A stretch of 8,501 bases of DNA from Defluviicoccus vanus (GTDB lineage: Bacteria > Pseudomonadota > Alphaproteobacteria > Rhodospirillales > Defluviicoccaceae), in the NCBI RefSeq assembly GCF_014672695.1, contig NZ_CP053923.1, forward strand, positions 2,797,105 to 2,805,605, in the 5' to 3' direction. Position 1 is the first letter of the stretch, and each line of letters begins with the position of its first letter. The notes beneath the pieces are model-generated. The model was not told where the DNA came from. It worked only from the letters and a program-made list of their open reading frames with translations, and ran no database searches. The position numbers and the translations under genes are program-made. This document shows positions 1 through 5,579 of this stretch, piece after piece.

Positions 1-795
1 CGCGGAGCGCCAGCAACGGCGGTCCACGTTAGAGACATCGTGAAGCTGGTCTTCGCCTTCGCGATCCTGCATGGCGAGAAGGTCGCCAACCCGGCCGATG
101 AGGTTGGTCCGGCGTCGATCGCGACCTTCGTGCCGAAGGACAGATCGCTGTCTCCCGCCGAAATCCGCATCATGTTCGGCCAACTTGAGCATGTCCCCAC
201 GCTGCCGACGATCCGGCTCGGGATGAAGTTGTTCCTGCTGACGATGGTGCGAAAGAGCGAATTGCAGGATGCGGTCTGGGATGAAGTCGATTTCGAGAAC
301 GCCGTCTGGTCGATCCCGAAGGAACGGATGAAGCGCTCGAAGGCGCACAACGTCTATCTGTCGCAGCAGATGCTGGACATCTTCGTCGCTCTCAAGACTT
401 GCGCCGGCAACTCGAAATACGTCCTCCCGTCGCGCTACGACGCCGACGCCCCGATGTCGCGCGCGACCTTCAACCGGATTACGACGGCGGTCGTGGCACG
501 GGCCAAGAAGGAGGGACTGCCGCTTGGGGCGTTCACGGTCCACGACCTGCGCCGGACGGGCTCAACCCTGCTGAACGAGCTGGGCTTCAACAGCGACTGG
601 ATTGAAAAGTGCCTGGCGCATGAGGACGGACGATCCTCGCGGGGCATCTACAACAAGGCCGAGTACGAACATCAGCGTCGGCACATGATGCAGGAATGGT
701 CCAATCTGGTGGATGCCTGGGTAGCGGGTCAGAAATATACCCCGACGCTTTATCCGCCGACGATGGACCTGCTCACGCCCGAACCGAATGTTTGA
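1..795 (+). CDS. P4-type tyrosine integrase, 5'-truncated by window edge
   Basis: Site-specific tyrosine recombinase that would integrate and excise the surrounding genomic island. The frame is open from base 1 to the TGA at 793-795 (264 visible residues). The GTG at 40 is only an internal candidate start, because the residues before it (RGAPATAVHVRDI) continue the core-binding domain of this family, so the true N-terminus lies left of the window. Catalytic residues of the family are visible in order (numbered from base 1): Arg84 in MVRKSEL, His181 and Arg184 in HDLRRTG, His207 in LAHED, and the nucleophile Tyr217 in GIYNKAEY. P4-like integrases are usually about 400 residues, so roughly a third is missing, comprising the arm-binding domain and part of the core-binding domain. 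The 3' end overlaps the convergent alpA gene by 23 bp. The catalytic domain looks intact. Confidence 0.93.
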   Translation, partial: RGAPATAVHVRDIVKLVFAFAILHGEKVANPADEVGPASIATFVPKDRSLSPAEIRIMFGQLEHVPTLPTIRLGMKLFLLTMVRKSELQDAVWDEVDFENAVWSIPKERMKRSKAHNVYLSQQMLDIFVALKTCAGNSKYVLPSRYDADAPMSRATFNRITTAVVARAKKEGLPLGAFTVHDLRRTGSTLLNELGFNSDWIEKCLAHEDGRSSRGIYNKAEYEHQRRHMMQEWSNLVDAWVAGQKYTPTLYPPTMDLLTPEPNV

Positions 796-1057
796 TGGGG
801 CGGGTCTTGCGTAGATGGACATCGGGAATAGGCGCGCGCTTCACAGCCTTGGCGCGTGAGGCGCGGCGCCGTTCCTCTAGCCAAGCCTCGACTTCGGCAA
901 GATCCCAGACCACGCAGCGGGACGTGAGATAGAAGCGCCGCGGAAATTCGCCGCGCTGCTCCATGTCGTAGATGGTGGTGTCGGCCAGCGGGACTATTTC
1001 CCGAAGTTCTTGCCGCCGGATGGTCCGTGTGATGGCGGGCTGTGCTTGTGGTTTCAT
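773..1057 (-). CDS. alpA: AlpA-family phage/island transcriptional regulator
   Basis: Small DNA-binding protein of 94 residues, of the AlpA (CP4-57 regulatory, MerR-like helix-turn-helix) family. Family members act as activators of integrase or as excision factors for integrative elements. The DNA-binding region spans about residues 12-62: a helix with LREIVPLADTTIYDMEQRG, the FPRRFYL wing, then WDLAEVEAWLEERRR, all hallmark AlpA motifs. The basic tail (residues 63-94) is longer than in minimal AlpA proteins. I chose the ATG at 1055-1057 because an AGAAGG ribosome binding site lies 9 bases upstream (1067-1072 on the + strand) and the AlpA domain begins shortly after. Upstream in-frame ATGs at 1078 and 1198 would add residues unlike the family. 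The gene converges on the integrase with a 23-bp 3' overlap, consistent with a paired integration/excision module. Confidence 0.9.
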   Translation of the reverse strand: MKPQAQPAITRTIRRQELREIVPLADTTIYDMEQRGEFPRRFYLTSRCVVWDLAEVEAWLEERRRASRAKAVKRAPIPDVHLRKTRPIKHSVRA

Positions 1058-1089
1058 CTGAAGACGCCTTCTACTCATCTGCCGAGATG
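1054..1089. promoter_or_regulatory. Repeated and hairpin sequence at the alpA translation start
   Basis: The heptamer TCATCTG occurs at 1054-1060 and again at 1075-1081, exactly 21 bases apart (two helical turns). The second copy overlaps a perfect 5-bp stem, CATCT (1076-1080) with AGATG (1085-1089), around a 4-base loop. The repeats flank the alpA ribosome binding site and start codon, so they could be an operator or a translation-control element for alpA. This is inference from position. The repeats are short and could be chance. Confidence 0.3.
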
Positions 1090-1216
1090 GATAGAAGGCG
1101 ATAGACGACGCTAAATGAAAGCTCGAATTGACGGGCGTAGAAGCGTGTCGCGCTCTGGCGTGCATATCGGACAGGGCGTGGAAGCCGCGCTGCGTCACCT
1201 TGGCTTTCGGTCCTGA

Positions 1217-1846
1217 TTATCCGGCTGTCTTGCGATACCGCCCTTTCCGGCGTGATCCAACGTAACTAATGAGACCTGCCTCTTTGAGCGTGGCGATATC
1301 CCGGCGTGCGGTTTTCAGGCTCACCGTCCATGCTGCCGCAATCCCCCTGGCGTCGCACCGGCCTTGCGCGACTCGATCCAGGAACCAGCGCTGCCGCTCA
1401 TTGAGCCCGGCCTGATCAGGGACATTAATAGGGTCACGTTCAGGGACATGATTAGGGTCATTTTTCGGCCCGTGTGCCGCCGCTCTCCCGCCAGCGGCTT
1501 CGCCGTCCGCATACGCTTCGCGGGCTCGTGCGAGCGAAATGCGATCCACGGGCTCGGTCAGCGGTATCGCTGCTGGGCTTTCGATCAGGCCGAGAAAGAA
1601 GGCTCTGATAACCGGCGACGTGACCACGAGGCGCAAGAAATACACGGTGTCCGGCCCATGCTGTCCCGATAGCCAATGCTTGACGGTCCTTTCGCTCGCG
1701 TCGGTTTGGCGCATGAGCTGTTTGATCACGCGATGGCTGTCGCCAAGCTCCTTGCGCAGCAGCTCGGCGATGGTCCGCGCGTAGATTTCGCGCCTCTCGA
1801 GAACGCCTTTCCATAGGGGTAATTTCCTGCCCGTTTTCGGCAACAT
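1217..1846 (-). CDS. Putative DNA-binding regulator with two HTH-like regions
   Basis: A 209-residue protein that I do not recognise as a named gene, but which looks like a transcriptional or element-control regulator. Residues about 22-72 (RTIAELLRKELGDSHRVIKQ, then ASERTVKHWLSG) resemble a helix-turn-helix region. Residues about 149-205 (NERQRWFLDRV through SLKTARRDIATLKEAGLISY to GSRRKGRYR) are a classic winged helix of the DeoR/Fic-associated type, with a recognition helix around SLKTARRDIATL. The two regions are joined by an Ala/Gly-rich linker and a duplicated octapeptide (residues 129-144). The start ATG (1844-1846) has a GGAG ribosome binding site 10 bases upstream (1857-1860 on the + strand). 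It lies upstream of alpA on the same strand with about 160 bases between, and is divergent from the recombinase operon. That position is typical of a repressor that reads a shared intergenic operator. No enzymatic motif is visible. Confidence 0.78.
   Translation of the reverse strand: MLPKTGRKLPLWKGVLERREIYARTIAELLRKELGDSHRVIKQLMRQTDASERTVKHWLSGQHGPDTVYFLRLVVTSPVIRAFFLGLIESPAAIPLTEPVDRISLARAREAYADGEAAGGRAAAHGPKNDPNHVPERDPINVPDQAGLNERQRWFLDRVAQGRCDARGIAAAWTVSLKTARRDIATLKEAGLISYVGSRRKGRYRKTAG
1416..1463. repeat. Two tandem 24-bp repeats inside the regulator gene
   Basis: Two adjacent imperfect 24-base units (1416-1439 and 1440-1463) both start TCAGGGACAT and share AGGGTCA. They encode a duplicated octapeptide in the linker of the (-) strand regulator: NDPNHVPE followed by RDPINVPD. 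The unit length is a multiple of three, so copy-number change would keep the frame. It is best read as a slippage-prone linker repeat. Confidence 0.8.
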
Positions 1847-1861
1847 CTTCCGTTTTCTCCG

Positions 1862-1872
1862 CAGTTAAACTG
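1862..1872. promoter_or_regulatory. 11-bp palindrome in the divergent intergenic region, possible operator
   Basis: CAGTT-A-AACTG is a perfect 5+5 palindrome around one central base. It sits 16 bases upstream of the regulator's start codon and about 90 bases upstream of the recombinase start. It is the most AT-rich stretch of this 118-base region, where promoters for both directions must lie. I see no convincing -35/-10 pair. A binding site for the adjacent HTH regulator is a reasonable inference. A palindrome this short can arise by chance. Confidence 0.35.
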
Positions 1873-1909
1873 GCTTTCGAGCGGAGAGGCGGCAGAGGCC
1901 CGCCATGTG

Positions 1910-1940
1910 CTGCGGCGGTAGGTCGCCCGGACCGCCGCAG
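1910..1940. repeat. Perfect 10-bp inverted repeat upstream of the serine recombinase
   Basis: CTGCGGCGGT (1910-1919) is the exact reverse complement of ACCGCCGCAG (1931-1940), with an 11-base spacer. The right arm ends 8 bases before the ribosome binding site of the recombinase operon. In RNA this is a very stable GC stem in the leader. In DNA it is a dyad suitable for a dimeric protein. Possible roles are an operator for the recombinase or regulator, a binding site for the ParB-like proteins, or a leader attenuator. There is no U-tract after it, so a simple intrinsic terminator is unlikely. Confidence 0.7.
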
Positions 1941-1948
1941 TCATGTTT

Positions 1949-1954
1949 AGGAGG
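1949..1954 (+). promoter_or_regulatory. AGGAGG ribosome binding site that sets the recombinase start
   Basis: A full-consensus AGGAGG lies 10 bases before the ATG at 1965. An out-of-frame ATG at 1960 is 5 bases away and would give only Met-Arg-stop (ATG AGA TGA), overlapping the 1965 ATG. The long frame can also be read from an ATG at 1905, but that lies upstream of this site, has no comparable signal, and would translate the inverted-repeat region. I therefore prefer 1965. Confidence 0.75.
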
Positions 1955-1964
1955 GCGCGATGAG

Positions 1965-3533
1965 ATGAACCGGAGGCTTTACGATGATGATCGGTCAGGG
2001 CAGCCGGAGCGTCCCCTTCGAGCTGCCGAATACGTCCGCATGTCGACGGACCATCAAAAGTATTCGACCGAAAACCAATCCGACGCGATCAAGCAATATG
2101 CGGAAGCTCGTGGAATCGAGATCGTCAAAACCTATGCCGATGCCGGGAAGAGCGGACTCAAGATAGAAGGGCGCGATGCGCTCCAGCAGCTCATCGAGGA
2201 TGTGAAATCCGGGATCGCCGATTTCACGCTGGTGCTCGTCTATGACGTCAGCCGTTGGGGGCGATTCCAGGATGCCGACGAGAGCGCCTATTATGAATAT
2301 CTCTGCCGACGCGCCGGCATCGCCGTGGAGTATTGCGCAGAACAGTTCGACAACGATGGCAGTCCGATCTCCACCATCGTCAAGGGCGTCAAGCGCGCGA
2401 TGGCGGGCGAATACAGCCGCGAACTTTCAACCAAGGTGTTCGCGGGTCAGGGCCGGCTGATCGAGAAGGGCTATCGTCAGGGTGGGCCAGCAGGCTTCGG
2501 CCTGCGGCGGACCCTGATCGACGAGCATGGAACCACCAAGGGGTTCCTTGAGCGGGGCGAGCATAAGAGCATCCAGACTGATCGAGTGATCCTGACACTC
2601 GGCCCTGCCGAAGAGGTCGATCTAGTCCGTGAAATCTACCGGGCGTTCGTCCATCAGGGATACAGCGAGAGCGAGATTGCGGCCGATCTCAACATACGAG
2701 GTATTTCCACCGACCTTGGGCGACCCTGGACTAGGGGAACCGTCCACCAAATTCTGATCAACGAGAAATACGTCGGCGACAATGTATGGAATCGCCGCTC
2801 CTTCAAGCTGAAGAAAAAGCGCGTCCAGAACGATCCCGAGATGTGGATCAGGGCGCAGGATGCGTTCGCGGCCGTTGTCGAGCGCGAGCTGTTCGAGGCG
2901 GCCCGGACCATAATCGGTGCGCGCTCCTTCCGCCTGAGCGACGAGGAGATGTTGAAGTCTCTGAGGAAGCTCTACCAGCAACAGGGTTTGCTCTCCGGCA
3001 TCGTCATCGATGAATGCGACGGGATGCCATCCAGCAGCGCCTACAGCTCGCGCTTTGGCAGCCTGCTTCGCGCCTACGGCCTCGTGGGCTTCACGCCGGA
3101 ACGCGATTACCGCTACGTCGAAATCAACCGTGAACTGCGGAAGCTCCATCCCGACATTCTCCGTGAGGTGCTCGACGGATTGCGGGCCACGGGCAGCGAT
3201 GCCTGGCAGGACCTTCAGACCGACCGGGTGATCGTGAACAACGAGTTCAGTCTCTCCGTGGTGGTGGCCCGCTGCATGGAGACGCCGACCGGGCTGCTTC
3301 GGTGGAACCTGCGCTTCGATACTTCGCTCGCGCCCGACATCACGGTCGTCGTGCGGATGGACAGCGCCAATCGCGCGCCGCTCGACTACTACCTGTTCCC
3401 GCGCATCGACATGCTCTCCGAGAAGCTGCGGTTGGGAGAGGATAATGCGCTCGGGCTCGACGCCTATCGGTTCGACGGCCTCGACCTTCTCTACGACATC
3501 GCCACGCCCATTCCTCTCGCGGAGGCTACCTGA
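1965..3533 (+). CDS. Serine recombinase (resolvase/invertase N-domain, Recombinase domain) with HNE-like C-terminal region
   Basis: A 522-residue serine site-specific recombinase that cuts and rejoins DNA through a Ser-DNA intermediate. The resolvase domain spans about residues 20-165. Nucleophile Ser27 lies in YVRMSTDHQ, and the active-site arginines are Arg25 and the pair in SRWGR (Arg97, Arg100). A long helix with EYSREL follows. The Recombinase domain runs from GGPAGFGLRR (173-182) to about 315 and includes NEKYVGDNVWNRR. The usual cysteine-rich zinc ribbon of large serine recombinases is not seen. Instead, residues about 324-380 (LSDEEMLKSLRKLYQQQG, then PSSSAYSSRFGSLLRAYGLVGF) resemble the homing-endonuclease-associated repeat, a DNA-binding unit. 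Residues 385-522 match nothing I know. It is the first gene of a three-gene operon, and its TGA overlaps the next ATG (TGATG at 3531-3535). All key catalytic residues are present, so it is probably active as an integrase, resolvase or invertase; the substrate is unknown. Confidence 0.92.
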   Translation: MNRRLYDDDRSGQPERPLRAAEYVRMSTDHQKYSTENQSDAIKQYAEARGIEIVKTYADAGKSGLKIEGRDALQQLIEDVKSGIADFTLVLVYDVSRWGRFQDADESAYYEYLCRRAGIAVEYCAEQFDNDGSPISTIVKGVKRAMAGEYSRELSTKVFAGQGRLIEKGYRQGGPAGFGLRRTLIDEHGTTKGFLERGEHKSIQTDRVILTLGPAEEVDLVREIYRAFVHQGYSESEIAADLNIRGISTDLGRPWTRGTVHQILINEKYVGDNVWNRRSFKLKKKRVQNDPEMWIRAQDAFAAVVERELFEAARTIIGARSFRLSDEEMLKSLRKLYQQQGLLSGIVIDECDGMPSSSAYSSRFGSLLRAYGLVGFTPERDYRYVEINRELRKLHPDILREVLDGLRATGSDAWQDLQTDRVIVNNEFSLSVVVARCMETPTGLLRWNLRFDTSLAPDITVVVRMDSANRAPLDYYLFPRIDMLSEKLRLGEDNALGLDAYRFDGLDLLYDIATPIPLAEAT

Positions 3534-4438
3534 TGCCTGCCGTTCGCCCGAACCGTATCGAAATGATCCCCATCTCCCGGATCACGGTTCTGAACCCCCG
3601 TGCGCGCAACAAGCGCCAGCATCGGGAGATCGTGAACAACATCGAGGCCATCGGTCTGAAGCGGCCGATCACGGTGAGTCGCCGCGATGGGGCAGGCGGG
3701 CCGAGATACGATCTCGTCTGCGGTGAAGGTCGGCTGGAAGCCTTCCAGATGCTGGGCCAGACCGAGATTCCAGCCGTGGTGATCGAGGCCAGCGAGAGCG
3801 AATGCCTCGTGATGAGTCTGGTCGAGAACATCGCCCGGCGCACGCCGCGCCCCATCGATCTTATGAAGGAGATCGGTGCGCTGCGGTCTCGCGGCTTCAA
3901 CGATACGGCCATCGCGGAAAAGATTGGCGTAGGGGCATCCTGGGTGAACATGATCGCCTCGCTACTCGAGCGTGGCGAGGAACGGCTAGTGTCCGCCGTC
4001 GAAACGGGGCTCATTCCGATCACCCTGGCGATGGAGATTTCCAAGGCCGAGACGGAAGAGGCGCAAAACCTGCTCCTCGACGCCTATGAGACCGGCAAGC
4101 TTAGAGGCAAGAAGCTCGCCGCGGTTCGCCGTCTGCTCGAAATGCGGATGCGGAGCCAGCGCAAGGGCGGATTGCCTGCTGGGCGGTTAGGCCGGAAGGG
4201 CACCGGCGTCCGCCGGATGACGGCCTCCGATCTCATGCAGGTCTATCAGCGTGAGGCCGAAAAGCAGCGCCTGCTCGTGAAGAAGTCGGACTTCACCCAG
4301 ACACGGCTGCTGTTCGTCGTCGAGGCGCTGAAGGATCTGCTCGTCAACGACGGCTTCATCAACCTGCTGAGGGCGGAAGGGCTGGCGACCATGCCTCGCG
4401 CGCTCAAGGCCCGCGTGTCGGGAGGCGACTATGACTGA
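3533..4438 (+). CDS. ParB-like DNA-binding protein, first paralogue
   Basis: A 301-residue ParB/RepB/Spo0J-superfamily protein. Residues about 8-115 form the ParB N-terminal domain: KRQHREIVNNIEAIGLKRPI, then GEGRLEA (64-70, the GERRxRA CTP-binding box with changes), then ENIARR (99-104, equivalent to the ENIQR box). A helix-turn-helix follows around 121-142 (GFNDTAIAEKIGVGASWVNM). The remainder, through the basic stretch 203-228, resembles the RepB-type C-terminal region seen in alphaproteobacterial partition proteins. Known family members bind palindromic parS sites and slide as CTP-dependent clamps. Here there is no ParA partner, so a role in classical segregation is uncertain. The start ATG overlaps the recombinase stop by one base, with GGAGG (3521-3525) 7 bases upstream, indicating translational coupling. 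It may be an accessory factor for the recombinase, or a regulator or segregation factor of the element. Confidence 0.88.
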   Translation: MPAVRPNRIEMIPISRITVLNPRARNKRQHREIVNNIEAIGLKRPITVSRRDGAGGPRYDLVCGEGRLEAFQMLGQTEIPAVVIEASESECLVMSLVENIARRTPRPIDLMKEIGALRSRGFNDTAIAEKIGVGASWVNMIASLLERGEERLVSAVETGLIPITLAMEISKAETEEAQNLLLDAYETGKLRGKKLAAVRRLLEMRMRSQRKGGLPAGRLGRKGTGVRRMTASDLMQVYQREAEKQRLLVKKSDFTQTRLLFVVEALKDLLVNDGFINLLRAEGLATMPRALKARVSGGDYD

Positions 4439-5366
4439 AGGACAGAAGGACCAGGATGACGGCCGCATCCACCTCGGCTTCGACCGCGATTTTCTGACGA
4501 TCCCCGTCGCGGCGATCGTTCCGCTAAAGACGTTGCCGCCCGGCGCCAGGGAGAGCCGGTCCTACTCGCAGGTTCTGAGTTCGATCAAGGCGATCGGCCT
4601 GATCGAAGCCCCCGTCGTCATGGCCGACAAAAAGAGCGCCGGAACCTGGTTTCTCCTCGACGGCCACCTTCGGCTGGAGGCGCTGAAGGAACTTGGTATC
4701 GCCGAGGTCGAGTGCCTGATCGCTGCTGACGACGATACCTATACCTATAACAAGCGCGTCAATCGCATCCCGCCCATCCAGGAGCATCGGATGATTGCGC
4801 GCGCGATGGACCGGGGCGTGTCATCGGCCGACATCGCCGCCGCTCTGAACCTTCAAGTCGAGTCCGTGCTACGGCGTTTCAAGCTGCTCGAAGGGATCAG
4901 CCCCGAGGCGGCCGAGATGCTGAAGGACACACCTTGCTCGATGAAGGTGTTCGACATTCTGCGTCAGATGACGTCTGTGAGGCAGATTGAGGCCGCCGAT
5001 CTGATGATCGGCCAGAACAATTTCACCGTCATGTTCGCCCGAGCCTTGCGCGCGGCCACATCCGAAAACCAACTAGTGGCTGCCAAGCAGGGAAAGGGGC
5101 GAGGGAAGACGACCCCCTCCAGCCAACAGATCGCCCGCATGGAGCGGGAGCTGGCGGCGCTCCAGACTCAAGTGAAGTCGGTCGAGGAAACCTACGGCAT
5201 CGACAATCTGCATCTGACCGTCGCGCGCGGATACATCGCCAAGCTCCTTGCGAACAATCGGGTGGTTCGCTGGTTGGCAGTCCACCAGCAGGACTATCTC
5301 GCCGAGTTTCAGAAGATCGCCGAGATCGACACACTCGGCCCGATGGCAGAACCGCCTACAGCCTGA
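4431..5366 (+). CDS. ParB/RepB-like protein with RepB C-terminal domain, second paralogue
   Basis: A 311-residue protein with the same general plan as its upstream neighbour but clearly diverged. The ParB-type N-domain lies about 20-125, with the CTP-box equivalent DGHLRLEALKELG (77-89) and a degenerate second box (NKRVNRI, 107-113). A helix-turn-helix region lies about 130-152 (VSSADIAAALNLQVESVLRR). A predicted coiled-coil segment (about 232-253, IARMERELAALQTQVKSVEE) is followed by YGIDNLHLTVARGYIAKLL and WLAVHQQDYLAEFQKIAEI, which I recognise as the RepB plasmid-partition C-terminal pattern. Its ATG overlaps the end of the previous gene by 8 bases, with GGAGG (4421-4425) 5 bases upstream, so it is cotranslated. 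Coupling suggests the two ParB-like proteins act together, perhaps as a hetero-oligomer. Known RepB proteins partition plasmids with RepA; no RepA or ParA is present here. Confidence 0.88.
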   Translation: MTEGQKDQDDGRIHLGFDRDFLTIPVAAIVPLKTLPPGARESRSYSQVLSSIKAIGLIEAPVVMADKKSAGTWFLLDGHLRLEALKELGIAEVECLIAADDDTYTYNKRVNRIPPIQEHRMIARAMDRGVSSADIAAALNLQVESVLRRFKLLEGISPEAAEMLKDTPCSMKVFDILRQMTSVRQIEAADLMIGQNNFTVMFARALRAATSENQLVAAKQGKGRGKTTPSSQQIARMERELAALQTQVKSVEETYGIDNLHLTVARGYIAKLLANNRVVRWLAVHQQDYLAEFQKIAEIDTLGPMAEPPTA

Positions 5367-5479
5367 ACTGAGAATGGGGACCCGGACCCGATAAGCGCGG
5401 GGACCATGGGAGAAGCCGCACTTTAGGGCGGATCAAGCATGGCGGTGGGAATGGCGGCGAACCCGCATGAAGCCCACCA

Positions 5480-5502
5480 GGCTGGCCGACATATAGCCAG
5501 CC
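5480..5502. repeat. 7-bp inverted repeat, hairpin 2 of the intergenic chain
   Basis: GGCTGGC (5480-5486) and GCCAGCC (5496-5502) are exact reverse complements around the 9-base AT-containing loop CGACATATA. It directly abuts the next palindrome with one base between, which makes chance less likely than for an isolated 7-bp pair. Confidence 0.6.
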
Positions 5503-5503
5503 G

Positions 5504-5528
5504 CATGAGGGGTAATTTGCCTCTCATG
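5504..5528. repeat. 25-base near-palindrome, hairpin 3 of the intergenic chain
   Basis: CATGAGGGGTA (5504-5514) pairs with TTGCCTCTCATG from 5528 back to 5518, giving 11 pairs of which two are G-T wobbles, around a 3-base loop. The outer six pairs, CATGAG with CTCATG, are perfect. The near-symmetric layout also fits a protein-binding dyad, so it is one candidate site for the adjacent ParB-like proteins. It does not match the parS consensus sequences I know. Confidence 0.6.
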
Positions 5529-5536
5529 AACGAGAC

Positions 5537-5573
5537 GGCGGGCGTGTCGGGAGCGCCGACCGGCACGCCCGCC
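5537..5573. terminator. Strong GC hairpin between convergent genes, possible bidirectional terminator
   Basis: GGCGGGCGTG (5537-5546) pairs perfectly with CACGCCCGCC (5564-5573). One G-T wobble and three further pairs extend the stem to 14 around a 9-base loop. It lies after the stop of the ParB operon (5366) and after the stop of the opposing helicase gene (5611), the expected place for a shared terminator. The downstream tract on the + strand is only ATTTCT, and on the - strand GTCTCG, so U-richness is weak. It may instead be part of a larger structured element. Confidence 0.5.
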
Positions 5574-5579
5574 ATTTCT

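Larger units (their letters stand above)
5444..5573. other. Chain of consecutive hairpins: candidate structured RNA or cis-acting DNA site
   Basis: Nearly all of this 130-base stretch can pair with itself locally. (1) GGTGGG (5444-5449) pairs with CCCACC (5473-5478) and encloses a small GCGG/CCGC hairpin (5454-5457 with 5463-5466). (2) GGCTGGC (5480-5486) pairs with GCCAGCC (5496-5502). (3) An imperfect 11-bp stem spans 5504-5528. (4) A 10-bp perfect stem extendable to 14 spans 5537-5573. It lies between two convergent genes. The motif-rich unpaired segments and the following GGTGARCGAA repeat give it the look of a functional RNA, possibly a remnant of a group II intron 5' domain; that is an unverified impression. 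Alternatives are an oriT/att-like site or simply terminators. The strand is not determined; reading rightward it would follow the operon's last gene. Confidence 0.45.

Noticed and set aside
1058..1198. N-terminal extension of AlpA to the ATG at 1198
   Set aside because: The extra 47 residues do not resemble AlpA proteins, and the ATG at 1057 has a properly spaced AGAAGG.
1180..1208. 7-bp stem (AAGCC/GGCTT core) after the regulator gene, considered as a terminator
   Set aside because: 15-base loop, one wobble and no U-tract. Too weak to support.
1905..1964. N-terminal extension of the serine recombinase to the ATG at 1905
   Set aside because: It lies upstream of the AGGAGG at 1949-1954 and would translate the inverted repeat into a Cys/Gly/Pro-rich stretch unlike the family.
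2622..3149. 175-codon open frame on the - strand
   Set aside because: Antisense to the Recombinase domain of the serine recombinase. No recognisable motif and no ribosome binding site context.
3526..4044. 172-codon open frame on the - strand
   Set aside because: Antisense to the first ParB-like gene, which has clear domain motifs. Composition is Ser/Arg-rich and random-looking.
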